Shown here one piece after another: positions 27,447 through 36,048 of a stretch of DNA of 64,000 bases. The notes beneath the pieces were generated by a model. The model was not told the origin of the DNA. It worked only from the letters and a program-made list of their open reading frames with translations, and did not search any database. Position 1 is the stretch's first letter. Each line of letters starts with the position of its first letter. The translations under genes were made by a program, and so were the position numbers. Source of the stretch: an uncultured Collinsella sp. (GTDB lineage Bacteria > Actinomycetota > Coriobacteriia > Coriobacteriales > Coriobacteriaceae). The stretch covers positions 1-64,000 of the forward strand of contig URKG01000008.1 in assembly GCA_900548265.1 (NCBI GenBank), read 5' to 3'.

Positions 27447-28316
27447 CTACTGGGTATCCACGTAAAGGTCGAACCCGCCCTGCGGTGTGGTGTCGACCGT
27501 GTCGGGCGCCTGTGAGTTAAAACTCACGGGGACCATGCGCTTTGAGGCACGGAAGCGCGTGCCGTCGGTGGCGACGGGCGGTTCATCGACGGTGAGCTCG
27601 TAGTCGCCGGGCTTAAGTTCGATGCCGTCACCAGCGGAATTGACGTATTGATACTCGTCAATCGTCTGCCCTTTGAGCGTGCGCCCCACGATGTGGATGA
27701 GCATTTGGCTGTCGCAGCGCGCGGTGTCCCACGTCGCGCCGTCCTTGACCTCGACCGACACATGTACCGAGCGCGTGCGGCCGAGCGATTGCTCGATAGA
27801 CATCTCGACCTTGGCGGCGTCTTTTCGCTGTTGTTCAACATGGCTCCAGACGTTTCCAATTACCGAGCATGCGATAACGCCGGCCATGAAGGCGATAAGG
27901 ATGGGGCCGAGCGGAGAGCGACGTCCTGCATCTTCCTCGCGAGACAGATTGGGACGACGTGTGGGCGCGGGCGCCTGAGCACCCTGCGAGGGCACGTCGA
28001 GAATACTGAAGGATGCCGTGCTGTCGGGGTCGATGTTATGGCGCGGCTGCGGGGTCTTGGCCGGCGAGATGGACATGTCCGCCGGCTCACCGAGTGTGGC
28101 CGTGGCATCGGCCTTAGCCTCATCGGCCTCGGCTTGGGCCCAAGCCTGCTCAAAGGTCAGGGGCTCGGCGGCATCGGAGGCGGCATCAGGCTCGACAGCG
28201 GCATCGTTGCCGGTCTCGTCCTCGTCGCTCGACACGTCACGCGACGCGGGCTCGTCCCACTCCTCGTCCGGAGCCTCGCCCTCGCTATACCACCATTCAA
28301 AGTTATCGATATCCAT
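27447..28316 (-). CDS. Acidic single-pass membrane protein of unknown function
   Basis: 289 residues that I do not recognise. Residues 1-135 are acidic and low-complexity (many Asp, Glu, Ala, Pro) and probably unstructured in the cytoplasm. One transmembrane helix follows at about 137-157 (GPILIAFMAGVIACSVIGNVW). The remaining 130 residues would be extracellular and look folded (SVHVSVEVKDGATWDTA, ELKPGDYELTVDEPP), resembling a small beta domain. AAGGGG precedes the ATG. Monocistronic; galM lies downstream. Confidence 0.6.
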   Translation of the reverse strand: MDIDNFEWWYSEGEAPDEEWDEPASRDVSSDEDETGNDAAVEPDAASDAAEPLTFEQAWAQAEADEAKADATATLGEPADMSISPAKTPQPRHNIDPDSTASFSILDVPSQGAQAPAPTRRPNLSREEDAGRRSPLGPILIAFMAGVIACSVIGNVWSHVEQQRKDAAKVEMSIEQSLGRTRSVHVSVEVKDGATWDTARCDSQMLIHIVGRTLKGQTIDEYQYVNSAGDGIELKPGDYELTVDEPPVATDGTRFRASKRMVPVSFNSQAPDTVDTTPQGGFDLYVDTQ

Positions 28317-28403
28317 ACGGGGCGCCCCTTAGGCCTCGCAAATAAACACTCGCTAGTCTTATACCCCCAGACGGCACCGAAGCTCACCCGCGCCGGACAC
28401 GAA

Positions 28404-28466
28404 AACCGTCACAACATTCGACGTTTTTCCTCGTTTTCGAGATTTTCATCGAATGTTGTGACGGTT
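28404..28466. repeat. Inverted repeat with 18-base arms
   Basis: AACCGTCACAACATTCGA (28404-28421) is perfectly complementary to 28449-28466, with a 27-base T/C-rich spacer. It lies between the divergent membrane-protein and MFS genes, 19 bases from the next palindrome. Confidence 0.8.
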
Positions 28467-28485
28467 TAGGCGGCAGCCACGCCGC

Positions 28486-28520
28486 GAATGTGACAAAGAG
28501 ACTGTCCCTTTGTCACATTC
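28486..28520. repeat. GTGACAAAGGGACTGTCCC-type palindrome, copy a
   Basis: GAATGTGACAAAG pairs with CTTTGTCACATTC around AGACTGTC-type centre. One of five related palindromes in this window (also 30452, 32000, 49104, 62482). Confidence 0.85.
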
Positions 28521-28576
28521 TGTTAGAGTTGCAGGGATTGAATCCCGCTTATTCACGCGACATTGGAGTGACAACC

Positions 28577-29818
28577 TTGACCGCCGCAACCACGCCAAAA
28601 AGTAAGTCAACCGCCGCCGCGCTCTCCCCCGCGCGCACCAATCTTTGCCTGGCGCTGCTCGTGCTGTTGGGATTCTCGCTCGGCTGCTCCGAGTTCGTGG
28701 TCATCGGCATCGAAAGCGACCTAGCGACGGAACTCGGCGTATCGCTTGCCACCGCAGGCCAACTTATTAGCGTGTTCGCACTGATCTACGCTATCTCGAC
28801 GCCGGTGCTCGCGCTCAGTACGGGGCGTTTTCGCCGCTACCAGCTGCTCGTGTGCTACAGCATCGTCTTTGTGCTCGGCAACCTGGTCATGGCGTTGGCG
28901 CCCAACTTCCAGGTGCTGTTCATCTCGCGCATCATCCTGGGCTCCGTCTCGGGCGCACTGCTCGCCGTGGGCGTGACGTACATCCCCGAGCTTCTGTCTC
29001 CGCAGCAAACTTCGCTTGCCATCTCGGTGGTATATGGTGCGTTTTCCGTGGCAATGGTCTTTGTCACTTCGATCGGCAAGTTTGTGGCCGACACGCTCGA
29101 TTGGCACGTGGCCATGTACGGCACGCTGGCCTTTGCCGTTCTGATCTGCGGAGCGCTCGTGGCGTTTATGCCGCGCGCTGGGCAAACCGACGAGCCCGCC
29201 ACTTTTCGCGAGCAGGCGGGTCTGCTACGCGAGCCGAGCATCATCACCGGCATGCTCATCTTTTTGTTTGGCGTGGGGTCGGTCTACGTTTTCTACGGCT
29301 ACGTGACGCCTTATCTTGAGCAGGTGCTGGGCATGGGCACGGTCGAAGCCAGTACCACGCTCATGGCCTACGGCGTGTTCTGCCTGATCTCGAACATCCT
29401 GGGCGGATGGATCGATGCGCGCTTTGGCATGAAGGCGCTACTCGTGACGTTTGTGCTGCAGGCTGCGGCGTTACTCGGACTGTTTGCTGTGGGCGGCACC
29501 ATGCCGCTCGCGCTGGTCTTTGTCTTTAGCTTGGCGTTGCTCATGTACCTGTTCTCGGTATCGTGCATCACGCACTTTATGGACGTGGCACACAGCCGCC
29601 ATCCCAAGTCGATGGTACTCGCAAGTTCGGTTGAGCCCATGGCGTTTAACGTTGGCATCTCTTTTGGCACCGCAGTGGGCGGCGCCGTGGTAAGCAGCGT
29701 TGGCATTGCGTACGTGGGCGCAGTGGGCGCCGCGTTCTCGCTTGTGGCCTGGGCCCTCACGCTGGTGACGATTAAGTTGGCTCGCTGGGAACGCAAGAGG
29801 GCGATGGCGCAGGCGTAG
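28577..29818 (+). CDS. MFS transporter, AraJ-like drug/sugar efflux family
   Basis: Twelve-helix major facilitator (413 residues) resembling AraJ/YdhP-type exporters: LGFSLGCSEFVVIGI with the conserved helix 1 Glu, ISTPVLALSTGRFRR between helices 2 and 3, and SRIILGSVSGALLAVGV. The start is taken as TTG at 28577 because GGAGTG precedes it by six bases; the frame extends into the upstream palindrome, which is unlikely to be coding. Substrate unknown. A phosphatase gene follows 45 bases later. Confidence 0.85.
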   Translation: MTAATTPKSKSTAAALSPARTNLCLALLVLLGFSLGCSEFVVIGIESDLATELGVSLATAGQLISVFALIYAISTPVLALSTGRFRRYQLLVCYSIVFVLGNLVMALAPNFQVLFISRIILGSVSGALLAVGVTYIPELLSPQQTSLAISVVYGAFSVAMVFVTSIGKFVADTLDWHVAMYGTLAFAVLICGALVAFMPRAGQTDEPATFREQAGLLREPSIITGMLIFLFGVGSVYVFYGYVTPYLEQVLGMGTVEASTTLMAYGVFCLISNILGGWIDARFGMKALLVTFVLQAAALLGLFAVGGTMPLALVFVFSLALLMYLFSVSCITHFMDVAHSRHPKSMVLASSVEPMAFNVGISFGTAVGGAVVSSVGIAYVGAVGAAFSLVAWALTLVTIKLARWERKRAMAQA

Positions 29819-29863
29819 ATGCGATACTCGAGCTCGATGATGGCGATCGAAAGGAAACCGCAT

Positions 29864-30310
29864 ATGCAACGTGTACTGTTCATCTGCTATGGAAACATCT
29901 GCCGCTCGACGATGGCCGAGTCGGTGTTTACCGAGCTCGTGCGCCGCGCTGGGCGCGAGGCGGAGTTTGCCATCGATTCCGCGGCGACCTCGACCGAGGA
30001 GATCGGCAACCCGCCACACCACGGTACCGTTGCCAAGCTACGCGAGGTCGGGATTCCCGTCGTCGCACATCGCGCACGTCAGGTGCGTCGCGCGGAGTAT
30101 GGCGACTGGGACCACATTGTCTATATGGACGACGAGAACGCCCGCGCCCTGTACCGAATTTTTGGGAAGGACCCCGATGGCAAGATCTCGCGCCTGCTCG
30201 ATTGGACCGATCGCCCCGGCGACGTGGCCGACCCCTGGTACACCGGCAATTTCGACGCCACCTACCGCGATGTACTCGCCGGTTGCACCGCCATGCTCGA
30301 GCAGCTGTAG
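29864..30310 (+). CDS. Low-molecular-weight protein-tyrosine phosphatase
   Basis: 148-residue LMW-PTP. The P-loop CYGNICRS lies at the N-terminus, and the general-acid Asp is in ADPWYTGNFD, as in the family. It probably dephosphorylates tyrosine or arginine in cytosolic proteins; no partner kinase is nearby. AAAGGA precedes ATG 29864. Same direction as the MFS gene and likely co-transcribed. Confidence 0.92.
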   Translation: MQRVLFICYGNICRSTMAESVFTELVRRAGREAEFAIDSAATSTEEIGNPPHHGTVAKLREVGIPVVAHRARQVRRAEYGDWDHIVYMDDENARALYRIFGKDPDGKISRLLDWTDRPGDVADPWYTGNFDATYRDVLAGCTAMLEQL

Positions 30311-30353
30311 GCGCTCGGGCGGCGCGGGCACACGGGCCACGCCATCGGCATAA

Positions 30354-30450
30354 AACGAGCGTGGATTTTCTCCCACTTTGAGCGTTCGAGTGCGCTCTAA
30401 ACGGGAGAAAATCCACGCTCGTTATCTCGGTGGGAGAAAATCCACACTCA
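30354..30450. repeat. Inverted repeat with a third partial arm
   Basis: Twenty-one-base arms (30354-30374 and 30403-30423; core GTGGATTTTCTCCC / GGGAGAAAATCCAC) around a spacer that itself contains GAGCG / GCGCTC. A third, partial copy of the right arm follows at about 30430-30450. It lies between the convergent phosphatase and ATPase genes. Confidence 0.8.
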
Positions 30451-30451
30451 T

Positions 30452-30486
30452 GAATGTGACAAAGGGACTGCCCCTTTGCCACATCC
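30452..30486. repeat. GTGACAAAGGGACTGTCCC-type palindrome, copy b
   Basis: GAATGTGACAAAGG against CCTTTGCCACATCC, with two mismatches. Adjacent to the previous inverted repeat. Confidence 0.8.
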
Positions 30487-30496
30487 GGGACTGGCC

Positions 30497-31858
30497 CTAG
30501 ACCGGCTTGACCTCCAGCTTTATCCCCTCGGCGCAGGAGTCGCCCAAAACATCCGAAAGGGCCCAGGTCGCATATAGCGGCAAATAGAGAACCGCTCCGT
30601 TGCGCTCAACGTTGCCTCTCGAGAAAACGATCCCGAGCCTTACGCCATATTCAGCCGTATCAAGCACATGACCGAGCGCAGCGTGCGCGTGGTAATAGGA
30701 GCCCGATTTAACCTCGATCGGAACAGCCGTCCCATCCGGTCCATCGACCACAAAGTCCACTTCACCGCGCTTTTTTGTCTGATAGTAGTAAAGCTGGCGA
30801 TTTTGGGTAGCCAGCTGCTGGGCCACCACGTTTTCGTAAATGCCGCCCAGATTGGGCTCCTTGCTATCAAGATACGCCGCTTGGGCGACTCCAACGGGGT
30901 AGCGCGCCATCAACATGCCCGTATCCGATTGATATAGCTTGAACTGCGATGGCCGTGCCGTCTTGAGCAGGGGCGATTTTGGCTCGGTTACGATATCGGC
31001 TTTGAGAGCAACGCCGGCATCGGCAAGCCAGACAAAATCTCGCTGGTACTTCTCGTAGTGAGCCTTGGGGTCAATGGAATTGAGCACGAAACGCTTGTGT
31101 TCGCCCTCAAGCATAATGGGGAGCTGATCGTAGATGCTCTGCACCTGAAGGGCACGCCCGCTTGCATACTTGGAAATATCCCGTCGGTACTGTTCGTTGA
31201 GCTCGGACTGTAGCTGACGAACAGAGGCAAGGTCGCCCTGCGTGTCAAGGAAACGCTGCACGACCTCCGGCATTCCGCCGACAACGGTATAGGTCCTGAA
31301 GTTTGCCATCATCGCGTCATGAATGTAATCAGGAATGGGCCTCTCGCTGATACACGCGTCACGTATCGTTTGGAGAGCCCCCTCGCTCACCCCGGTTGCC
31401 CAGCAAAACTCCTCAAAATCGAGCGGGAACATCCTAAGCTCGTGGACATACCCCACGGGATAGGACCTGACGCCCTTGAACTGAGTCCCGAGCATTGACC
31501 CCGAAAACGCCCAGCGGCACCTCCCGTCCTCAACAAGGAACTTTGCCATCGTCATGATGTCGGGGGCCTCTTGGACCTCATCGATAAACACGAGCGTTTT
31601 GCCTGGTGCAATCGACTTTCCCGAAAGAAGCGTCACCCTGCTGATGAAATCATCGGCATCCCGCGCCTCGAGAAGAGCATCTTTTGCCTGGCGATTTTCC
31701 ATGAGGTTAAGCTCGATGTAGGTTGCATGGCTGGCTTTGCCAAATGCGCGAATCGAATAGCTTTTGCCGATCTGGCGAGAACCCGTGATGAATAAGGCCT
31801 TTTGCTCGGCAGACTTCAGCCAACGCTCCAGCTCTGCCGCTATTTTCCTGCGCAGCAT
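30497..31858 (-). CDS. AAA-type ATPase with DUF4143 domain
   Basis: 453-residue ATPase of the AAA_14/DUF4143 family. Walker A is GSRQIGKS (about 26-33), Walker B LVFIDEVQEAP, with a sensor-like FSGSMLG. The C-terminal part has the PD-(D/E)XK-like arrangement GEVDFVVDGPDG then VPIEVKSG, typical of DUF4143. Function is unproven for the family; these genes are often scattered and gained or lost. Start at ATG 31858 with GAGGAG upstream. The upstream region is AT-rich, unlike its neighbours, with a repeated ATCAAATGAAAT motif (near 31877 and 31944), suggesting horizontal acquisition. Confidence 0.85.
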   Translation of the reverse strand: MLRRKIAAELERWLKSAEQKALFITGSRQIGKSYSIRAFGKASHATYIELNLMENRQAKDALLEARDADDFISRVTLLSGKSIAPGKTLVFIDEVQEAPDIMTMAKFLVEDGRCRWAFSGSMLGTQFKGVRSYPVGYVHELRMFPLDFEEFCWATGVSEGALQTIRDACISERPIPDYIHDAMMANFRTYTVVGGMPEVVQRFLDTQGDLASVRQLQSELNEQYRRDISKYASGRALQVQSIYDQLPIMLEGEHKRFVLNSIDPKAHYEKYQRDFVWLADAGVALKADIVTEPKSPLLKTARPSQFKLYQSDTGMLMARYPVGVAQAAYLDSKEPNLGGIYENVVAQQLATQNRQLYYYQTKKRGEVDFVVDGPDGTAVPIEVKSGSYYHAHAALGHVLDTAEYGVRLGIVFSRGNVERNGAVLYLPLYATWALSDVLGDSCAEGIKLEVKPV

Positions 31859-31999
31859 AGGCTCTCTCCTCAGTGTCATCAAATGAAATGCAAAGTTTTA
31901 TACGCTTGATTATCGATGAAACGCAGAATTTTTAGAACCTAAAATCAAATGAAATACAGAGATTTGAGATTATAAGCAAAAGAAGGGGCACCACCGGCG

Positions 32000-32032
32000 A
32001 ATGTGTCAAAGGGGCTGTCCCTTTGACACATT
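32000..32032. repeat. GTGACAAAGGGACTGTCCC-type palindrome, copy c
   Basis: AATGTGTCAAAGG / CCTTTGACACATT. The arm differs from copies a and b (GTGTCAAA instead of GTGACAAA) but the change is matched on the opposite arm. Confidence 0.85.
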
Positions 32033-32040
32033 GCGCTCGA

Positions 32041-32370
32041 CTACTCGTCAACGATCTCGGCAAGCCAGACGTTCAGCGTATCGACCTCGGGGCAGCAGAA
32101 CTTTGCCGTACCGGGCTCGTTGCCAGGCACAGTTCCGCCATAGCGCAGGATATCGATATAGGGAAAGCCCACATGGCAGGCCATGGCGCACATCTTGCCG
32201 CGGTCTCGGTCGAAGTCAAAAACGTCGCCCGGCTTGTGACCATGGTGGCAGCGGCACGCACCCAGCTGGTCCACGCAGCTCACGCGGATACGCGGACGCT
32301 TGCCACGCGGCGCGCCGAGCGGCTTGTTATCGCCCGCAGGCTTGATGCCGCCCTCGCCAGCATTACTCAT
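32041..32370 (-). CDS. TIGR04076-like small protein
   Basis: 109 residues. CRCHHGHKPGDVFDFD, then MCAMACHVGFPYIDILRYGG and a C-terminal CCPEVDTLNVWLAE match the TIGR04076 pattern as I remember it (a C..GHKxGD motif, a Cys/aromatic segment and a C-terminal Cys). Function of that family is unknown; the conserved Cys and His suggest metal or redox chemistry. The first 25 residues are Gly/Pro/Lys-rich. Its ATG overlaps the pyridoxal kinase stop (ATGAGTAA), so translation is coupled. Confidence 0.65.
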   Translation of the reverse strand: MSNAGEGGIKPAGDNKPLGAPRGKRPRIRVSCVDQLGACRCHHGHKPGDVFDFDRDRGKMCAMACHVGFPYIDILRYGGTVPGNEPGTAKFCCPEVDTLNVWLAEIVDE

Positions 32371-33187
32371 GGTCGATCACATCCAGGCAGGCCTCGATGG
32401 GAAGGCCGGCCGATTTGTCCTCTTGGTCGGCATTGCGCTCGATAAGCTCTGCCACCACGCGCATGGCATCGGACGTCGCGCGCTGCAGACTCCAGCCTGC
32501 CATAACGCGGCCGACGAGCACCGCCGAGAACGTGTCGCCCGTGCCCGGGAAATAGACCGGAATGAGCTCAAAGGGAATCGTGAAGTACTCCCCCGCCACA
32601 TGGTCGTAACCAATAACCGCGTTCGTGCCATTGACTACGGCGCTCGTAATGACCACCGACTTGGCACCCAGCTCGCGCACGGCGTCCACAAGGGCGCGGG
32701 CCTCATCGGGCGTAATTTGCTCGACGATAGGCGTGTCGGTGAGCAAACAGGCCTCGGTGTAGTTGGGAACCGCGTAGTCGGCGCACTCGAGCAGGTGCCG
32801 CATAAGGCCAATCGTGGACTCGGGCACGCCCGCATAGAGCTTGCCGTTGTCGCCCATGATGGGGTCGACGAACACCTTGGTGCCCTTTTGCGCACGGCGG
32901 TGGCAAAAGTCCGAGATGATGCGCGTCTCTTCCTCGGTCACGATAAAGCCGGTCGAGATGGCGTCGAATTCAAAGCCGAGCTCCTCCCAGATGGCGAGGC
33001 TCTGGCGCACGTACTCCGTGGTGTCGTGGATGTAGAACTTGGGGTAGTTGAGCGTGTCGGAAACGAGCGCCGTCGGCAGGTTATGGATACGGTAGCCCAT
33101 GTGCGACAGCACCGGCAGCATGGCGGAAAGCGCGACCTTGCCGTAGCCGCACATATCGTTAATCAGCAGCAGCTGAGTGTTCTTCAT
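32363..33187 (-). CDS. Pyridoxal/pyridoxamine kinase
   Basis: PfkB/ribokinase-like vitamin B6 kinase (274 residues). LLINDMCGYGKVALSAMLPVL is the N-terminal substrate segment of PdxK/PdxY, KVFVDPIMGDNGKLY the central one, and the anion-hole GTGDTFSAVLVG holds the catalytic Asp. It phosphorylates pyridoxal or pyridoxamine (salvage). Start at ATG 33187 with AAGGGAG. Operon with the TIGR04076-like gene. Confidence 0.88.
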   Translation of the reverse strand: MKNTQLLLINDMCGYGKVALSAMLPVLSHMGYRIHNLPTALVSDTLNYPKFYIHDTTEYVRQSLAIWEELGFEFDAISTGFIVTEEETRIISDFCHRRAQKGTKVFVDPIMGDNGKLYAGVPESTIGLMRHLLECADYAVPNYTEACLLTDTPIVEQITPDEARALVDAVRELGAKSVVITSAVVNGTNAVIGYDHVAGEYFTIPFELIPVYFPGTGDTFSAVLVGRVMAGWSLQRATSDAMRVVAELIERNADQEDKSAGLPIEACLDVIDHE

Positions 33188-33316
33188 GAGGGTCTCCCTT
33201 GGTTCGGGCACGGCGCAGCAGCGCCACAGTGCGACTAAGTGTAGCGCAGGGAGCACGGCAGGCGGGCGCTGGTGCCGTGGAGGTCGAATTGTTGCGGAAA
33301 GGTTACGGGAAGGAAG

Positions 33317-33374
33317 TTAGTCGTTGGGGACGTTCTTAAATGACTAGTCAAACAAGAACGTCCCCAACGACTAA
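33317..33374. repeat. Long inverted repeat, TAGTCGTTGGGGACGTTCTT family, second copy
   Basis: Twenty-one-base perfect arms (33317-33337 and 33354-33374) around AAATGACTAGTCAAAC. Near-identical to 26265-26320. It lies in the 547-base gene-free interval 33188-33734, together with a GTCCCCAAGTGCC-type repeat (33391-33450), two-hairpin copy 2 and the marR promoter. Confidence 0.85.
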
Positions 33375-33495
33375 CCCAACGACTATCAGCGCAAGGAGTG
33401 TCCCCAAGTGCCGGCACATAAGGAACGTCCCTAAGTGCCACCTAAGTGCCAAAACGACTGGTCGGGCAACACCGATGTTTTGGCGAAGTCAGCGA

Positions 33496-33635
33496 AAACT
33501 CGCCAGAGTGAGCAAGGTGCCTTGAAACGAGGCGGCATTGACCTTCTGGTCATGCCGCCGAAGTTGAAAGGCAGATTGCCGCTCTGGCGGGTTTGCAGCG
33601 TCGAGCCGTTACGCGGTTTGGTAAAACCGCGTAAC
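33496..33635 (-). repeat. Two-hairpin 3'-UTR element, copy 2 (no gene attached)
   Basis: P2 (33496-33594) is close to copy 1, with apical GGCGGCAT-GACC-AGAA-GGTC-A-ATGCCGCC; P1 (33608-33635) is identical. Read on the minus strand it is preceded by TAGTGG, as though by a stop codon, but no minus-strand gene precedes it, so it may mark a lost gene or a moved copy. Confidence 0.82.
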
Positions 33636-33650
33636 CACTAGTTTGGTACC

Positions 33651-33679
33651 TTGACATTCATTTCTCATGCTCCTAGATT
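33651..33679 (+). promoter_or_regulatory. Probable promoter of the MarR-ABC exporter operon
   Basis: Consensus -35 TTGACA (33651-33656), 17-base spacer, -10 TAGATT (33674-33679), about 55 bases ahead of the marR ATG. A CACTAG..GGTACC stretch just upstream could be operator sequence. Confidence 0.6.
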
Positions 33680-33734
33680 GGTCAGGCACAAAACAATTCC
33701 ACTACCTAACTAAAGAAAGGAGCAACACTAATTC

Positions 33735-34241
33735 ATGTGCGATGAACCTCTTAACCTTTGTTCGCACGAGCCCGGCGGCGACCCGTCACAGCCGGCGGAT
33801 GTACCCGAAGCGGTCAGCGCCGAAGACAAACTCGCCAAGCGCATCCTGAGCGGCCTGGGTTTTTGCGGCCATTACATGCATTTTCATGGCGGAGGCGTGT
33901 CCGGCAAGGCGCCCATCATCTGCCTGCTGGCCAAGCAGCCCGGCGGCGAGATGTCGCAGCAGGAACTCGGCATGCACTTTGACCTCAAGCCGGGGTCGCT
34001 TTCCGAGATCCTGTCCAAGCTCGAGGTCAACGGCCTCATTGAACGCAGCCGTAACCCCAAGGATCGACGGCAACTCACCATTCGCCTGACCGAAACCGGC
34101 CGGGAAAACGCCCGCATCGACCAGGCAGCCCGCATTCGCTTTAGGGAACAGGCCTTTAGCGCCCTTACGCACGACGAGCGCGAACAGCTCGCCGAGATGC
34201 TCGAGAAAATCCGCGTAACCTGGGAGGAACTGGATGATTAA
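33735..34241 (+). CDS. MarR-family transcriptional regulator
   Basis: 168 residues with a winged helix at about 62-130: PIICLLAKQPGGEMSQQELGMHFDLKPGSLSEILSKL then ERSRNPKDRRQLTIRLTETGRE, the MarR wing. An extra acidic 30-residue N-terminus precedes it. AAGGAG lies about 12 bases ahead of the ATG, a rather long spacing. It overlaps the first ABC gene by eight bases, so it very likely controls the exporter, as for many MarR-drug exporter pairs. Confidence 0.9.
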   Translation: MCDEPLNLCSHEPGGDPSQPADVPEAVSAEDKLAKRILSGLGFCGHYMHFHGGGVSGKAPIICLLAKQPGGEMSQQELGMHFDLKPGSLSEILSKLEVNGLIERSRNPKDRRQLTIRLTETGRENARIDQAARIRFREQAFSALTHDEREQLAEMLEKIRVTWEELDD

Positions 34242-36048
34242 AACCCTCATGGGAAGCATCCGCGATTACAAGAAGGTCACGATCGCCACGCCGCTGCTGG
34301 TGCTTGGCGAGGTGCTCTGCGAAATGATGATCCCGTTTATCACCGCCGACATGATCGACGCCATCAAAGACGGTGCCACCGTCGCCCAGATGCTTCCCAC
34401 CGCAGGCTTTTTGGTGCTCATCGCACTGACGTCGCTCGCTTTTGGTGCCGCCGCCGGCGTCACCTGCAGTCATGCGAGCTGCGGCTTCGCCAAGAACCTG
34501 CGTCACGACCTGTTCTACAAGATCCAGACGTTCAGCTTTGCCAACATCGATGAGTTCTCGAGCTCCTCGCTCGTCACCCGCCTCACCACCGACATCAACA
34601 ACGTGCAGCAGGCCTTTATGATGCTCATCCGCATCGCCGTGCGCGCGCCGCTGGTGCTGGTCTTTGCCTTTGCCATGGCCTACGCCATGGGCGGCAGCGT
34701 CGCCATGGTCTACCTGGTCATCATTCCGCTGCTGGGCTTTGGCCTGTTCTTTATCATCTATAAGGTGCGCCCGATCTTTGCCCGCGTGTTCCGCAAGTAC
34801 GACGCGCTCAACGAGTCCGTCGAGGAAAACGTCACCGGCATGCGCGTGGTCAAGAGCTACGTGCGCGAAGACTTTGAGAAGGAGAAGTTCGCCACCGCCG
34901 CGCGCGACGTCCAGATGGACTTCACCCGCGCCGAGAAGCTGCTCGCCTTTAACAACCCCATGATGAACATCTGCGTCAACGGCGCATTTGTCGTCATCAT
35001 CTACCTGGGATCCAAGCTCATCATCACGAGCCAGGGCACGCTGTTCGACGTGGGCCAGCTCTCCTCGATCTTTACCTATGGCTTCGCGATCCTCATGAGC
35101 CTGATGCAGCTGTCGATGATCTTTGTCATGGTGACCATGGCCGACGAATCGGCGCACCGCATTACCGAGGTGCTGGCCGCCGAGCCCACGATCGCCGATC
35201 CCGCCGAGCCCGTGCTCGAGGTTGCCGACGGTTCCATCGACTTTGACCACGTGAGCTTTAAGTATTCCGCGCATGCGAAGCGCCAGGCGCTCGACGATAT
35301 CGACCTGCACATTAAGAGCGGCGAGACCATCGGTATCATCGGCGGTACCGGCTCGGCCAAGTCCACGCTTGTAAACCTCATCGCCCGCCTGTACGACGCC
35401 ACCGAAGGCACCGTGCGCGTGGGCGGCATGGACGTACGCGACTACGACCTGGACGCGCTGCGCCACCAGGTGGCCATGGTGCTGCAGAAAAACGTACTGT
35501 TTAGCGGCACCATTGCCGAAAACCTGCGCTGGGGCGACCCGAACGCCACCGACGAGGAAGTCCGCGAGGCGGCACATCTGGCCTGCGCCGATGAGTTTGT
35601 CGATGGCTTCCCCAAGGGTTATGACACCTGGATCGAGCAGGGCGGCTCCAATGTTTCCGGCGGTCAGAAGCAGCGCCTGTGCATTGCGCGTGCCCTGCTG
35701 CGTCGCCCCAAGATCTTGATCCTGGACGACTCCACCAGCGCCGTCGACACCAAGACCGACGCCAAGATCCGCGCAGGGCTGGCAAGCTATCTGCCCAACA
35801 CGACCAAGCTCATCATCGCCCAGCGCATTAGCTCCGTGCAGGATGCAGACCGCATCATCGTCATGGAGGGCGGCCGCATCGCGCAGATCGGCAACCACGA
35901 TGAGCTGCTCAAGACGAGCGAGATCTACCGCGAGACCTTTACCTCGCAGAACAAGATGTCTGCCGAGGGCGAAGAGGCCGTCGAAGCCGACACCGAGGCA
36001 TCCGCAACACAAGCTCAGACCCAGGAAGGAGGCGAGGCATATGAGTAA
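34234..36048 (+). CDS. Heterodimeric ABC exporter, half with degenerate ATP site residues
   Basis: 604-residue fused exporter half: six membrane helices, then the nucleotide-binding domain from about 320. Walker A is GGTGSAKST, signature NVSGGQKQRLCIARAL, and Walker B ILILDDSTSAVD has Asp where the catalytic Glu belongs. Loss of that Glu in one subunit is typical of heterodimeric exporters such as BmrCD, LmrCD and TM287/288. The C-terminal 30 residues are an acidic Glu/Ala/Thr tail. Substrate unknown, probably a drug-like or lipid compound. Translationally coupled to marR before and its partner after (eight-base overlaps). Confidence 0.93.
   Translation: MIKTLMGSIRDYKKVTIATPLLVLGEVLCEMMIPFITADMIDAIKDGATVAQMLPTAGFLVLIALTSLAFGAAAGVTCSHASCGFAKNLRHDLFYKIQTFSFANIDEFSSSSLVTRLTTDINNVQQAFMMLIRIAVRAPLVLVFAFAMAYAMGGSVAMVYLVIIPLLGFGLFFIIYKVRPIFARVFRKYDALNESVEENVTGMRVVKSYVREDFEKEKFATAARDVQMDFTRAEKLLAFNNPMMNICVNGAFVVIIYLGSKLIITSQGTLFDVGQLSSIFTYGFAILMSLMQLSMIFVMVTMADESAHRITEVLAAEPTIADPAEPVLEVADGSIDFDHVSFKYSAHAKRQALDDIDLHIKSGETIGIIGGTGSAKSTLVNLIARLYDATEGTVRVGGMDVRDYDLDALRHQVAMVLQKNVLFSGTIAENLRWGDPNATDEEVREAAHLACADEFVDGFPKGYDTWIEQGGSNVSGGQKQRLCIARALLRRPKILILDDSTSAVDTKTDAKIRAGLASYLPNTTKLIIAQRISSVQDADRIIVMEGGRIAQIGNHDELLKTSEIYRETFTSQNKMSAEGEEAVEADTEASATQAQTQEGGEAYE

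Noticed and set aside
28490..28576. Extended start for the MFS gene at 28490
   Set aside because: The GTG lies within a dispersed palindrome; the TTG at 28577 has a proper ribosome site and gives the expected N-terminus.
26200..33640. CRISPR array, suggested by repeated GTCCCC units
   Set aside because: Units are palindromic, irregularly spaced and without uniform spacers; no cas gene nearby.
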